From NCBI GenBank assembly GCA_045543455.1, contig JAZQMK010000042.1, positions 13,567-77,566 on the forward strand: 64,000 nt of DNA, given 5' to 3'. Position numbers and translations under genes: made by a program. Of the stretch, positions 1 to 10,233 are shown in pieces; position 1 is the first letter of the stretch, and every line of letters begins with the position of its first letter. Under the pieces are notes generated by a model. It saw only the letters and a program-made list of their open reading frames with translations, ran no database searches and was not told the DNA's origin. The DNA comes from SIG291 sp045543455. Its GTDB lineage: Bacteria > Bacillota > Clostridia > Lachnospirales > Lachnospiraceae.

Positions 1-3000
1 GAAGTTTCATATTTATTTAAGGTAGCAGACCATATTATGAGTATGGCTGTAGGTGAGATTAGAAATCTTTTTCATTTTACAAATTTAGTGCAGAATAATC
101 CATTAGAAGCACAAAAAATATTTTACTCAGATTCCTTTAAAAGAGTCTTTTTAAAGGATGATATAGAGCTTCTTAATATTTATGAGGGACTTTTACAGGA
201 TAATAACAAGCAAAATGTAATAGAAGAATTTCTTGTAGCCATTCATAAAAAGACAAGGGTAATGGCTAATTTGTCAAAGACCGAGGCTGTGTTTGACAGA
301 GTATATGAAACAATAAGAGATTCACTTGTTATTACCAAGAGTATATGGGGATATGTGGAATACAGAATCAGCACAGATGTGGAATTTATCCGTTTTGAAG
401 AGTCATATGTAGACGGAGATAAATTTGCAGGTAACAGATATACTCTTAATTATTACATAGATTATGACAAGCTTCATGCAGGAAAGAACTTTGGTAAAAT
501 CATAGTTGAAAATGCTTATCAAAGAATTGAATGTGCAGTTACTGTTACTAAGGCTGACTATATGCCAAAGGTTAAAGCTGAATATAAGAGATATTATGTT
601 GAACTTTTAAAGGCATATATTGATTTTAGAACAGGAAAAATCAATTTTGAGAAATGGATACAGCTTTCAGATGCCTGTATAAATGTTCTTAGAAAAATTG
701 ATGAAAATGATATGTACATTAAGCTTTTTAAAGCTCATTTATGTCTGGCTGTTAAGAAAGAAGAAAAAGCGAAGGAGCTTATAGATGCAGTAAAAGAGCA
801 GGTATATGAAGACCGATATAACAATATTGAATTGTACAGTCTGCTATTATATGAAAATTCACTTTACAATAAAGATGCAGTTTATGCCAGTCAGGTGTGC
901 CAGACCATAAAAGGCTTCTATGAAAAGGATTTTGACAGATGGCCACTTTTGTGGGTGTTATGTTACCTTGATCAGGAAAATGAACGCAATAAGAGTCTTA
1001 AGCTCATAAGAATAAAGGAACAGTTTAATAAAGGCTGTACAAGTCCATTAATGTACATAGAGGCTCTCAATGCATTTAATGAGACACCAACCTTATTTAG
1101 AGTGTTTAATGAATTTGAGATTCAGGTTATTAACTTTGGATGCAAATATGGTGCAATTAATGAGAAATTCGCACTTTCAATAGCTCAGTTAGCAGCATAT
1201 TCCAATGTGTTTGTAAATCAGCTATTTAGAATATTAGTGTCCTTATATGAACAGTACAATAACAACGATATTTTATCGGCCATAGTTACATTGCTCATAA
1301 GAAATGACAGGCTGGGTAAAAAGTATTATCCTTGGTATGCAAAGGGCGTTGAACAGGATTTAAAGATAACTAATCTGTTTGAAAATTATATTTATTCAAG
1401 AAGCCTTACTGATATGTCTCCACTTCCAAAGTTAGTACTTATGTATTTTAAATATAATAATAATCTGGATTATTGCAGAATGGCATATCTTATGGCAAAT
1501 GTAATTCTAAACCGTAATAAAAATTTGGCGGATTATCAGGCATACAGACCACAGATAGAGAAATTTGCTTTAGAACAGATAGAAAAGCAAAGAATTAATG
1601 ATGACCTTGCAATTATTTACAATACTCTCATAGATGAAAATGTAGTAAATATAATGGGTGAAAATGCATTTAATATATTCTTTACTTACAAGTTCCAATG
1701 CAGTGATGAGAGAATAAGATGTGTGGTAATACGCCATAAGGAATTAAATTACGAGAAGAAGATTCCATTTGTAAATGGTGTTGCATATTCGCAGATATAT
1801 ACTGACAACCCTCTTATAATGCTAGAGTCTTACGATGGCAGCAGGTATATTAATACAATACCTTATGTGGCAACAGGATTAATAGACAGGGAAAAATTCT
1901 TAAATACAAAGGTATTACAGGGCAGTAATGTAAATCAGGATATATACTTATATGAATATTATAAGAATTATATGAGTAACAGCAGTGAATTGATTCAGTG
2001 CTGTGTAAGACTTATGGGAAGCAATATAATAAAGGATTCATATAAGGATGTTATCATAGAAAATGTAATTAATTATTATCATAGTAATTATGAATGTGAT
2101 GATATTAAGATTTTAGATAATATTAATGCAGATGCACTTAGTCAGGCAAACCGCATTAAGCTACTAGAAACATACATAACCTTAGGACGTTATGAAAAGG
2201 CCATTGAGCTTATATATAAGGTTGAATGTGATAAGGTTGAACCAAAACGTTTATTAAAGCTTTGCACTTATATGATACATAATGGAAGTAAGGAAGAAAA
2301 TGTACTTATTTCCATGGCAATAAATGCATATCGTAAGGAAAAATATAACGAAGAAAGCTTAAGACTTCTTGCCAATGGCTATAATGGTTCAACAAAAGAA
2401 ATGGCAAGCATTTATAAACAGTGTATACTTTTTGGCATAGATGCCTATCTTTTGTCAGAGCGAGTTACAGTACAGGCGTTGTTTACAGGAACTTACTTTA
2501 GCAAAATGATGGAAGTATTTAAGTATTATCACAACCAGGGTGCTAAGGAAAGAGTTATTGAAGCATTTATAGCTTATTATGCTTACAATTATTTTGTAAA
2601 AGAAAAGAATGTAGATGATTTTGTTTTTGAAATAATGGAGAGTATGGTTAACTCAAGAAAAGATGTAATATTAGTAGTGAAATTGGCAGTACTTAAATAT
2701 TATTCTGAACTAAGAGAATTGTCAGAGGAAAGACTTGTACTGGCACAGGCACTGTTAGATGAGCTTGCAAAGGAAAATATAGTATTTGAGTTTTATCGTA
2801 AATTCAGTGGAAGATTAAAGCTGGCATACAATATTATTGATAAAACTGTAATTGAATACCGTACAAACCCTAAAAATAAAGTGGTTATACACTATCTACT
2901 AGAAAAGGGACAAGATAAAGCCAATTACATAGTTGAAGAAATGCATCACATAATTGAAGGTGTATTTGTAAAGCAATTTGTATTGTTCTACGGTGAAGAG

Positions 3001-3219
3001 GTCAAATATTATATTACAGAAGAAGATGAAGAAGAAGAGCTTACTGAAAGCGCCAATATAGTTAATTCAACAATTGAGTATAGCCAGGGCAGATTTGATA
3101 AGATTAATGACATGCTCATTGGGCTGCATATGGATGATAGCAAGTCAATGAGAAAAATGGTGAGCAATTATGAGGTCTTATCTTATATCAGTGATAAGCT
3201 TTTTGTACCGATTGAATAA
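1..3219 (+). CDS. Large protein of unknown function, 5' end cut by window (DUF5717-like)
   Basis: The reading frame is open from base 1, so the true start lies left of the window; the first visible ATG (position 37) is probably internal. At least 1072 residues are visible. There is no signal peptide or clear membrane segment in this part. The chain is mostly helical and repeat-like, rich in Tyr, Asn, Lys and Leu, with a short beta-rich stretch in the middle (about bases 1680-1900), and it ends in an acidic run. It resembles the large DUF5717 family of Lachnospiraceae as I remember it, but I could not check this. The next gene starts 23 bases after the stop and encodes an Hsp70-like protein, so the two probably act together. 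No function can be assigned. Confidence 0.6.
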   Translation, partial: EVSYLFKVADHIMSMAVGEIRNLFHFTNLVQNNPLEAQKIFYSDSFKRVFLKDDIELLNIYEGLLQDNNKQNVIEEFLVAIHKKTRVMANLSKTEAVFDRVYETIRDSLVITKSIWGYVEYRISTDVEFIRFEESYVDGDKFAGNRYTLNYYIDYDKLHAGKNFGKIIVENAYQRIECAVTVTKADYMPKVKAEYKRYYVELLKAYIDFRTGKINFEKWIQLSDACINVLRKIDENDMYIKLFKAHLCLAVKKEEKAKELIDAVKEQVYEDRYNNIELYSLLLYENSLYNKDAVYASQVCQTIKGFYEKDFDRWPLLWVLCYLDQENERNKSLKLIRIKEQFNKGCTSPLMYIEALNAFNETPTLFRVFNEFEIQVINFGCKYGAINEKFALSIAQLAAYSNVFVNQLFRILVSLYEQYNNNDILSAIVTLLIRNDRLGKKYYPWYAKGVEQDLKITNLFENYIYSRSLTDMSPLPKLVLMYFKYNNNLDYCRMAYLMANVILNRNKNLADYQAYRPQIEKFALEQIEKQRINDDLAIIYNTLIDENVVNIMGENAFNIFFTYKFQCSDERIRCVVIRHKELNYEKKIPFVNGVAYSQIYTDNPLIMLESYDGSRYINTIPYVATGLIDREKFLNTKVLQGSNVNQDIYLYEYYKNYMSNSSELIQCCVRLMGSNIIKDSYKDVIIENVINYYHSNYECDDIKILDNINADALSQANRIKLLETYITLGRYEKAIELIYKVECDKVEPKRLLKLCTYMIHNGSKEENVLISMAINAYRKEKYNEESLRLLANGYNGSTKEMASIYKQCILFGIDAYLLSERVTVQALFTGTYFSKMMEVFKYYHNQGAKERVIEAFIAYYAYNYFVKEKNVDDFVFEIMESMVNSRKDVILVVKLAVLKYYSELRELSEERLVLAQALLDELAKENIVFEFYRKFSGRLKLAYNIIDKTVIEYRTNPKNKVVIHYLLEKGQDKANYIVEEMHHIIEGVFVKQFVLFYGEEVKYYITEEDEEEELTESANIVNSTIEYSQGRFDKINDMLIGLHMDDSKSMRKMVSNYEVLSYISDKLFVPIE

Positions 3220-3241
3220 ATGGGAAGGACAGTAGGATAGT

Positions 3242-4300
3242 ATGATAGCAGGTATATGTTTAGCTGATGAGTTTTCGCAGGTAAGTATTTATAATGTAGA
3301 GACTAATCAGGTAGAGACTATAGATGGTGATAAATGCCAGAGTAAAGATATAAAAATCCAACTTGATAATCTTATTACCAGAGCCAGAAAACATAGTGAA
3401 GAAACCGCATTTGACAAATTGGTTATAAACATAAAAGAGTTTGACCGAAAAAAAGCCGATGAAGTATACGCAGTTATGTCAGACTTGGGTATTGATGCTA
3501 AAACAGTCACTGTAATAGGAAACAGTGAAGCATTTGCAAGCTATATGATTAACCAAAAAAGAGAGCTGCATACCAATGTTAGTGTACTTTTTGATTATTC
3601 TAAAGATGGTCTTATGGTATATACCATGAATTATAGAAATTATGGTGACAAGAATCTTTGTAGTCTTAATACCTATGATTACAAAGAGGAAGTACCTTAT
3701 GGAACAGATGATGTAACGGTGTCTATTAAGATGATTGATATAGCTGTAAAGCTTATGGATGGCAAGGTTATTTCCTCAGTATATCTTACAGGTGAAGGCT
3801 TTGATGGAGAAGAAAAATATAAGCAGTTTATAAAATATCTTTGTGAAAGAAGAAGAGTTTTTGTAGGTCAGAATCTTTATGTTTTAGGTGCTGCTTATTA
3901 TGCCTTGTTTGAGGAAAAGATAAATCGCGAATATATTTTTGAGTGTGACGAGAGAATAAAAGCGGATGTATTTATCAGGATTGAAGAACAGGGTGAGGAA
4001 CGTAATCTTAGAGTGGCTAAATGTGCCAGCAGCTGGTATTATATCAAAAATCAATATGATTTTATTCTGGATGAAACCAATATAATTAGCATATATGTAG
4101 ATAAACTTGGCGAAAGAGATATGAAATGTTATAAAGTGGAGCTTGATGAATTCCCTAAAAGACCTAAAAATACCACCAGAGTAGGTGTGGAAATTTATTT
4201 TAAGGATGGAGATACTTTTGTTATCTCAATAAGGGATAAGGGCTTTGGAGACATTTACAAAGGAACTAATCACACAGTTATTACAGAAATTACAATATAA
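3242..4300 (+). CDS. Degenerate Hsp70/actin-fold-like protein (DUF5716-like)
   Basis: 352 residues, cytoplasmic. Several segments line up with Hsp70-type landmarks in the right order. An N-terminal strand (GICLADEFSQVS, residues 4-15) sits where the first phosphate loop would be. GNSEAFASYMINQ (93-105) resembles the EPTAAALAYG helix. FDYSKDGL (117-124) replaces the DLGGGT loop. GQNLYVLGAAYYAL (209-222) resembles the C-terminal GAA helix. A beta-rich tail ending in a DKGFGD motif recalls the substrate-binding domain. The phosphate-loop residues are poorly kept, so ATP hydrolysis is doubtful. It lies between a large helical protein and a TPR-like protein in one operon. The fold call is inference; a bacterial pseudo-ATPase scaffold is the best guess. 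Confidence 0.55.
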   Translation: MIAGICLADEFSQVSIYNVETNQVETIDGDKCQSKDIKIQLDNLITRARKHSEETAFDKLVINIKEFDRKKADEVYAVMSDLGIDAKTVTVIGNSEAFASYMINQKRELHTNVSVLFDYSKDGLMVYTMNYRNYGDKNLCSLNTYDYKEEVPYGTDDVTVSIKMIDIAVKLMDGKVISSVYLTGEGFDGEEKYKQFIKYLCERRRVFVGQNLYVLGAAYYALFEEKINREYIFECDERIKADVFIRIEEQGEERNLRVAKCASSWYYIKNQYDFILDETNIISIYVDKLGERDMKCYKVELDEFPKRPKNTTRVGVEIYFKDGDTFVISIRDKGFGDIYKGTNHTVITEITI

Positions 4301-4306
4301 GGAAGA

Positions 4307-5119
4307 ATGAGTATGAGTGGTCTTAAGTTATGCAGAACTAAACAAGGCAAAAGAGCATATTATATACCTTCGGTGAAATGTAATATATATTCATTGGAGG
4401 AATTGTGCTATTGCATTTACAATAATATATATTCCATAGACTCAAGCTTTATATGTGCAGAGCTGATAGAATACATTGAAGAAGAGCTTATGGAAAAACC
4501 GCTGGCTAATACTATGAAAGCTTTATTAAAGGATGGAGCGGAACTGAAAAACTACATAATACTCATTATGAATTACGTAGATTATTATTCTAAAAAAGAA
4601 TTAGAAGAATTCTTTGAAACTATGGAGTCTGTTGTAAAACAGCCAAAGCATATAAGGCTTAAGAATATGGCAGATAACTACTTAGAAAGAAAATATTATA
4701 ACAGTGCCATAAAGGGCTACCACAATCTTTTAAATAATGTGTCAGGTTGTGAAAATTCCTTTATAGGAAAGGTAGAGCACAATATGGCAGTGGCGTATTC
4801 AAGGCTGTTTTTGTATGAACAGGCAGCAGTTCTGTTTAAAAGTGCTTATGAGCACGGGCACAATCCGGAAAGTCTTAAAATGTATTATATAGCACTAAAG
4901 CTTTCAGATGGGGAAAATGAGCATTTAGACAGTGATGAATGTTATACGGCTCTAAGGCGTTTAGAAGCCGGACTTGATGAAGCTAATGCAACTAAACAGT
5001 TTGCAGAGATTAATAGCATATTTGAACTTATTGAAAATGGAAATTACAACGAGTACAGACATAAGATTGGCGATAGGCTTGTTGAATGGATAGATGAATA
5101 TAAGGAGATTACCAGATAA
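4307..5119 (+). CDS. TPR-like helical protein of unknown function
   Basis: 270 residues with no signal peptide or membrane segment. The second half has paired helices resembling tetratricopeptide repeats (the region with YYNSAIKGYHNLL and YEQAAVLFKSAYEHG), suggesting protein-protein contacts. A GGAAG sequence lies four bases before the ATG at 4307; a second in-frame ATG at 4313 is also possible. It starts 6 bases after the Hsp70-like gene and ends 2 bases before the next gene, so it is surely cotranscribed. The pairing of an Hsp70-like and a TPR-like protein is suggestive of a chaperone/cochaperone arrangement, but that is only inference. Confidence 0.6.
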   Translation: MSMSGLKLCRTKQGKRAYYIPSVKCNIYSLEELCYCIYNNIYSIDSSFICAELIEYIEEELMEKPLANTMKALLKDGAELKNYIILIMNYVDYYSKKELEEFFETMESVVKQPKHIRLKNMADNYLERKYYNSAIKGYHNLLNNVSGCENSFIGKVEHNMAVAYSRLFLYEQAAVLFKSAYEHGHNPESLKMYYIALKLSDGENEHLDSDECYTALRRLEAGLDEANATKQFAEINSIFELIENGNYNEYRHKIGDRLVEWIDEYKEITR

Positions 5120-5121
5120 GT

Positions 5122-6249
5122 ATGGGAATATTTGACTTGTTTAAAAGAAAAAAGAAAATAGACCGGATAGTGGAAAATGCTGAACAATATGAGTATGGTC
5201 TTGACATAGAAAAAATGGATACAAGGCGTTTAAGTGATGATGAGCTTAAAAAATATATTGATGCAGCAAATGAACAGATTGATGCCCTAAGTGCAGTTGT
5301 TAGCGATGCTAAGGAAGAATATCGTATTGTCAGTGCACATCTTTCCGACATACAGATATTGGATTTTCTAGAAGGCAGTGAAAAGGACAGACTTACAGAT
5401 ATCGCAAAAGAAATTCAAGTACTTACGGTGGATAGAAAGATATATCAGACATCAGAAAGTAAGATAAGTAACGGCCGCTATTCTTTATATGAAAAATATG
5501 AAGAAGAACTGCCACAGGCATTAAAGAAATTACAAAATGATGAAAGATATTTCGAGGCCGTAAAAAAAGATATGCGAATGATGGATGCGGCAAAATTTGA
5601 AATAAAATGCGACATAAAGGATGCACAAAGTTCACAAAAGACAATTAAGCAATTGTCAAGAATATCAATAGTGTTTTTATTCCTTATTTTTGGTGCATTT
5701 GTGATAACTAATATAGTGTCCGAAAGTAATACAAAAAGAGATACTGCATTTTTGGTCGTGCTCCTAATAGCTGCTATATTTGTGGTGGGTATCGTAGTCA
5801 AATTGCAGGATACCATAAAGAGCATAAAAGAATCAGAAAAGAAATTAAACAGGGCTATTATGCTGCATAATAAGGTTAAGATAAAATATGTGAATATAGT
5901 GGCAGAGATAGAATACCAGCATAATAAATATGATGTAAGCAATGCCTATGAATTGGGACATTATTATGGTCTTTATCTTGAAGCTAAGAAGGAAAAAGAA
6001 AAATACCAGCAGACAACCCAAAAGCTTAATGGCTTACTTAACCAGCTTAATGATATGTTAAAATCTTACAATTTATATGACCCGACTATATGGCAGAATG
6101 AGGTACGCGCCTTAACGGATCCAAAGGAAATGGTTGAAGTAAGACACAGGTATAATGTAAGAAGACAAAAATTAAGAGATCAGATTGAGAACAGTACACA
6201 ACGTATTGAAGAAACAAAACATACCATCTCAATGTTGACAAACCGTTAA
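5122..6249 (+). CDS. Coiled-coil protein with two membrane helices
   Basis: 375 residues. It begins with a basic MGIFDLFKRKKK segment. A long charged coiled coil follows (about residues 45-180), then two closely spaced hydrophobic helices (about 180-200 and 208-228) separated by a short charged loop, then a second coiled coil to the C-terminus. Both coiled coils should face the same side, probably the cytoplasm. I do not recognise a family. It is the last gene of the cluster and could be the membrane anchor for the three soluble proteins encoded before it. Confidence 0.6.
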   Translation: MGIFDLFKRKKKIDRIVENAEQYEYGLDIEKMDTRRLSDDELKKYIDAANEQIDALSAVVSDAKEEYRIVSAHLSDIQILDFLEGSEKDRLTDIAKEIQVLTVDRKIYQTSESKISNGRYSLYEKYEEELPQALKKLQNDERYFEAVKKDMRMMDAAKFEIKCDIKDAQSSQKTIKQLSRISIVFLFLIFGAFVITNIVSESNTKRDTAFLVVLLIAAIFVVGIVVKLQDTIKSIKESEKKLNRAIMLHNKVKIKYVNIVAEIEYQHNKYDVSNAYELGHYYGLYLEAKKEKEKYQQTTQKLNGLLNQLNDMLKSYNLYDPTIWQNEVRALTDPKEMVEVRHRYNVRRQKLRDQIENSTQRIEETKHTISMLTNR

Positions 6250-6295
6250 ATGTAAAGTAAGATAACTATTATTGCTTGTAAAAATGGAGGAAGAA

Positions 6296-8929
6296 ATGAA
6301 AGAGTTAGAGAAAAATTATAATCCTGCCGACATAGAAGGCAGATTATATGAAAAATGGACAAACAAAAAATATTTTCACGCCGAAGTAAATAAGGACAAA
6401 AAGCCATTTACCATCGTGATGCCACCACCAAATATTACAGGTAAGCTTCATATGGGACATGCCCTTGATAATACCTTACAGGATATTCTTATAAGATATA
6501 AGAGAATGCAAGGCTATGAAGCACTCTGGGTTCCTGGAACAGACCACGCAAGTATCTCAACAGAGGTAAAGGTTATCGAAGCCTTAAGAAAAGAAGGTAT
6601 TGATAAGGATGAGCTTGGTAGAGAAGGTTTCTTAAAGAGAACCTGGGAATGGAAAGAAGAATATGGCGGAACTATTACAAGCCAGCTTAGAAAATTAGGT
6701 TCTTCTTGTGATTGGGACAGAGAAAGATTTACTTTAGACGAAGGCTGTTCAAAGGCTGTAGAAGAAGTATTTATTAAATTATATGATAAAGGCCTTATTT
6801 ACAAGGGCTCAAGAATTGTTAACTGGTGTCCGGTATGTCAGACATCTATCTCTGATGCTGAGGTTGAACATGAGGACCAGGCAGGATATTTCTGGCATAT
6901 TAATTATCCTGTAGCAGGTACTGATGAATTTGTTGAAATTGCAACAACAAGACCAGAGACTTTACTTGGTGATACAGCAGTTGCAGTTCATCCTGATGAT
7001 GAAAGATATCAGCATTTAATCGGCAAGATGGTAGTATTACCACTTGTTAATAAGGAGATTCCTGTAGTTGCTGACACATATGTAGATAAGGAATTTGGTA
7101 CAGGTGTTGTTAAGATTACACCAGCTCACGACCCTAACGACTTTGAAGTAGGTAAGAGACACAACTTGCCGGAAATAAATGTTATGAATGATGATGCCAC
7201 AATTAACGAAAAGGGTGGCAAATATGCAGGTATGGACAGATATGCTGCAAGAAAGGCAATTGTTGCTGACCTTGAAGCATTGGGCTTACTTGTAAAGGTA
7301 GAGCCACACAGCCACAACGTTGGTACACATGACAGATGTAAGACAACTGTTGAACCAATGATTAAGCAACAGTGGTTCGTTAAGATGTCAGAGCTTATTA
7401 AGCCTGCAGTTGAAGCAGTTAAGACAGGTGACATTCAGTTAATGCCTGAAAGAATGGACAAGACATATTACAACTGGACAGACAATATCAGAGACTGGTG
7501 TATTTCAAGACAGTTATGGTGGGGACATAGAATTCCTGCATACTACTGTGACGAATGTGGTGAGATTATCGTATCAAGAACAGCACCTTGCTCATGTCCA
7601 AAGTGTAACAGCACAAAGCTTACACAGGATGAAGATACACTTGATACATGGTTTAGTTCGGCTTTATGGCCATTCTCAACACTTGGCTGGCCAGAAAAGA
7701 CACCAGAATTAGAATATTTCTATCCAACAGATGTACTTGTAACAGGTTATGATATTACCTTCTTGTGGGTAATTCGTATGATATTCTCAGGCTTTGAGCA
7801 TATGGGTGAGAAACCATTTGGCAAGGTATTATTCCACGGCTTGGTAAGAGACTCACAAGGCCGTAAGATGAGTAAATCATTAGGCAATGGTATCGACCCA
7901 CTTGAGGTTATTGAAAAATATGGTGCAGATGCACTTAGATTTACACTTGTAACAGGTAACGCTCCTGGTAACGATATGAGATTCTACTGGGAGAGAGTTG
8001 AAGCTTCAAGAAACTTTGCTAACAAGGTATGGAACGCCTCAAGATTTATTATGATGAACGATAACGGTTCATATGACAATGTAGATTTATCACAGCTTAC
8101 AAGTGCTGATAAGTGGATACTTTCAAAGGTTAACCACCTTGCAAAGGAAATCACTGACAATATGGACAAATATGATTTAGGTATAGCAGTTCAAAAGCTT
8201 TACGATTTCATTTGGGAAGAGTTCTGTGACTGGTATATCGAAATGGTTAAGCCAAGACTTTACAATGATGCTGATACAACAAAGGCAGCAGCTATGTGGA
8301 CTCTTAAGACAGTACTTATCAACTCACTTAAGCTTTTACATCCATATATGCCATTTATTACAGAAGAAATCTTCTGCAATCTTCAGGACGAAGAGGAATC
8401 AATTATGATATCTTCATGGCCTCAGTTTAAGGAAGAATGGGATTTTGCAGCTGATGAAAATGCTATTGAGACAATCAAGGAAGCTGTAAGAGGCATAAGA
8501 ACTGTAAGAACAAGCATGAACGTTGCGCCTTCAAGAAAGGCTACAGTATATGTAGTATCAGAAGATGAAGCAGTTAGAGATATATTTGCTAACGGTAAAG
8601 TATTCTTTGCAACACTTGCTTATGCAAATGAAGTAATTATTCAAAATGATAAAGCAGGTATCGCAGAAGATGCAGTATCAACAGTAATTCCAAAGGCAGT
8701 AATCTATATGCCATTTGCAGATTTGGTTGATATTGAAAAAGAACTTGAACGTCTTCGTAATGAAGAAAAACGTCTTCAGGGCGAATTAGCAAGAGTAAAT
8801 GGTATGCTTTCAAATGAAAAATTTGTTAGCAAGGCACCACAGGCAAAGATAGATGAAGAAAAGGCTAAGCTTGAGAAATATACTCAGATGATGGAGCAGG
8901 TTAAAGAAAGAATTGCTACATTACAATAG
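6296..8929 (+). CDS. valS: Valyl-tRNA synthetase
   Basis: Charges tRNA-Val with valine in the cytoplasm. The class I signatures are HMGH at residues 52-55 and KMSKS at 524-528. The editing domain lies between them (ATTRPETLLGDTAVAV), with a zinc-like Cys motif before the second signature and a C-terminal coiled arm rich in Glu, Lys and Arg (about 810-877). The 877-residue length is normal. I start at ATG 6296 because GGAGG lies at 6286-6290; the frame extends to a TTG at 6272 that has no ribosome-binding site. No T-box leader fits in the 46-base gap upstream, so it may be read through from the preceding cluster. A strong terminator follows. Confidence 0.97.
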   Translation: MKELEKNYNPADIEGRLYEKWTNKKYFHAEVNKDKKPFTIVMPPPNITGKLHMGHALDNTLQDILIRYKRMQGYEALWVPGTDHASISTEVKVIEALRKEGIDKDELGREGFLKRTWEWKEEYGGTITSQLRKLGSSCDWDRERFTLDEGCSKAVEEVFIKLYDKGLIYKGSRIVNWCPVCQTSISDAEVEHEDQAGYFWHINYPVAGTDEFVEIATTRPETLLGDTAVAVHPDDERYQHLIGKMVVLPLVNKEIPVVADTYVDKEFGTGVVKITPAHDPNDFEVGKRHNLPEINVMNDDATINEKGGKYAGMDRYAARKAIVADLEALGLLVKVEPHSHNVGTHDRCKTTVEPMIKQQWFVKMSELIKPAVEAVKTGDIQLMPERMDKTYYNWTDNIRDWCISRQLWWGHRIPAYYCDECGEIIVSRTAPCSCPKCNSTKLTQDEDTLDTWFSSALWPFSTLGWPEKTPELEYFYPTDVLVTGYDITFLWVIRMIFSGFEHMGEKPFGKVLFHGLVRDSQGRKMSKSLGNGIDPLEVIEKYGADALRFTLVTGNAPGNDMRFYWERVEASRNFANKVWNASRFIMMNDNGSYDNVDLSQLTSADKWILSKVNHLAKEITDNMDKYDLGIAVQKLYDFIWEEFCDWYIEMVKPRLYNDADTTKAAAMWTLKTVLINSLKLLHPYMPFITEEIFCNLQDEEESIMISSWPQFKEEWDFAADENAIETIKEAVRGIRTVRTSMNVAPSRKATVYVVSEDEAVRDIFANGKVFFATLAYANEVIIQNDKAGIAEDAVSTVIPKAVIYMPFADLVDIEKELERLRNEEKRLQGELARVNGMLSNEKFVSKAPQAKIDEEKAKLEKYTQMMEQVKERIATLQ

Positions 8930-8940
8930 ATTTTAACGTG

Positions 8941-8975
8941 AAGTGGACCTAAAGCTTGAGGTCCACTTTGTTTTT
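8941..8975 (+). terminator. Intrinsic terminator after valS
   Basis: A perfect 10-bp stem (8941-8950 with 8959-8968) with an 8-base loop is followed by a T-rich run. Confidence 0.9.
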
Positions 8976-8998
8976 AATAATTAAAGGTGGATGGTGAC

Positions 8999-9913
8999 AT
9001 GAAAGAAAAAATATATGGTTTACTAATATGTATTGGGCTTGCTGCAATATTTTTAATAGATTTTCTCCTTGAATTTGAATACTCAAACAGTATGAATATT
9101 AAGTATTTATTAGGTAAAGAACTTTTAGGTATTATTTTTAATAAGTATATGATTGCGGGGGCGGTTGCCTTTGCAGTGCTTTGGTTTGTAATCACAATAA
9201 AAATGATGAAAATGACAATAAAGACAGAGGGTAGATTTTATATTCCTAAGTGGCTGATAACTGTTGTGTTGGCATTTGCTATAATAGTTATCTGCAATAT
9301 GATACCCACTAAATACAGCATAGAAGGTAATAAAATAAATCGTTTTGAAAAGATATATTTACTTACAAAGGATTGTATTTCTAAGGAAATCATAGAGATT
9401 CCGGCAGAAAACTGTAAGATTGAGTCATATTCTTATAAGACAAATAATCGTTCGGGTGGCTTTGCAAGAATTAACTCTTATTATTTAAATATTGATAATA
9501 CCTATATTATTCCGGTTCCTGAAAAATGTATTTCAAAGCTTGAGAATATTATACATCTTGAAAGTTTTACTTCTTTTAAGGTATACAAGAATAGCAAAAT
9601 GTTAACTTTGGAAAATATCGAAATAGAAATTCCTGATAAGGACCAATACTATGAACTTACAATGGATGAAAATAATGTCATAAACATTAAGCAAATAAGA
9701 GATGTTAAGGAAGAACCTAATCTGGCAGACAGATGTCAGCTTACATATGTATGCGGTGAAACTACTATGGGGTTTGCTTTTACCCCCCAAGAAATAGCAA
9801 TAACCCCAAAAGATGGAAAATACGAAGTGTATATTACTCTTGGCGGTTATGGCGGTGAAGTTATTAGTAATGTTATAACATATGAAGTTAAGGATGGGCA
9901 GGTCGTTAGGTAA
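8999..9913 (+). CDS. Membrane protein of unknown function, three N-terminal helices
   Basis: 304 residues from ATG 8999; AGGTGG at 8985-8990 supports this start over a GTG 12 bases upstream. Three hydrophobic helices are visible (about residues 5-24, 42-62 and 74-93). They are followed by an extracytoplasmic domain of about 200 residues rich in beta-type sequence and ending in a segment (EVYITLGGYGGEV) typical of secreted beta domains. No family was recognised. It stands alone between the valS terminator and a stretch of gene remnants. Confidence 0.65.
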   Translation: MKEKIYGLLICIGLAAIFLIDFLLEFEYSNSMNIKYLLGKELLGIIFNKYMIAGAVAFAVLWFVITIKMMKMTIKTEGRFYIPKWLITVVLAFAIIVICNMIPTKYSIEGNKINRFEKIYLLTKDCISKEIIEIPAENCKIESYSYKTNNRSGGFARINSYYLNIDNTYIIPVPEKCISKLENIIHLESFTSFKVYKNSKMLTLENIEIEIPDKDQYYELTMDENNVINIKQIRDVKEEPNLADRCQLTYVCGETTMGFAFTPQEIAITPKDGKYEVYITLGGYGGEVISNVITYEVKDGQVVR

Positions 9914-9977
9914 TAAAAATCTATATAACAAAAAATGCTCCACTAATGGCGCGCAGAATCGCAAAGGGGAAATAAAA

Positions 9978-10037
9978 ATGTTTTTTAAAAAATACATTTA
10001 TTTTGCAATTTTTTTATTAGTTGGTCTCTCTATATAA
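9978..10037 (+). pseudogene. 19-residue ORF: orphan signal-peptide-like start
   Basis: AAGGGG at 9964-9969 is correctly spaced before an ATG that opens a 19-residue hydrophobic peptide starting MFFKKYIYFAIFLL, stopped by TAA. It looks like the first part of an exported protein whose remainder has been lost. It could also be a genuine small membrane peptide. Confidence 0.35.
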
Positions 10038-10233
10038 GTATAAGGTTATAGATGTACTTGTTTTTAATCCTTTGTCAAGTGCTTTTTATGAAAAATATTG
10101 TGCAAATTATGTTGAAATAAGGGTTATTTATTTTTAGTATCTAATGTAATAAGATAAAAATATAATTATTATGTGACTGGGAGGTGAAAAACAGTAGGTA
10201 GAGTATTAATAGTTTAAATCTGTATTAAGGTAA

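Noticed and set aside
6250..6295. T-box leader for valS
   Set aside because: Only 46 bases separate valS from the gene before it, too short for a T-box, and no T-box core sequence or antiterminator is present.
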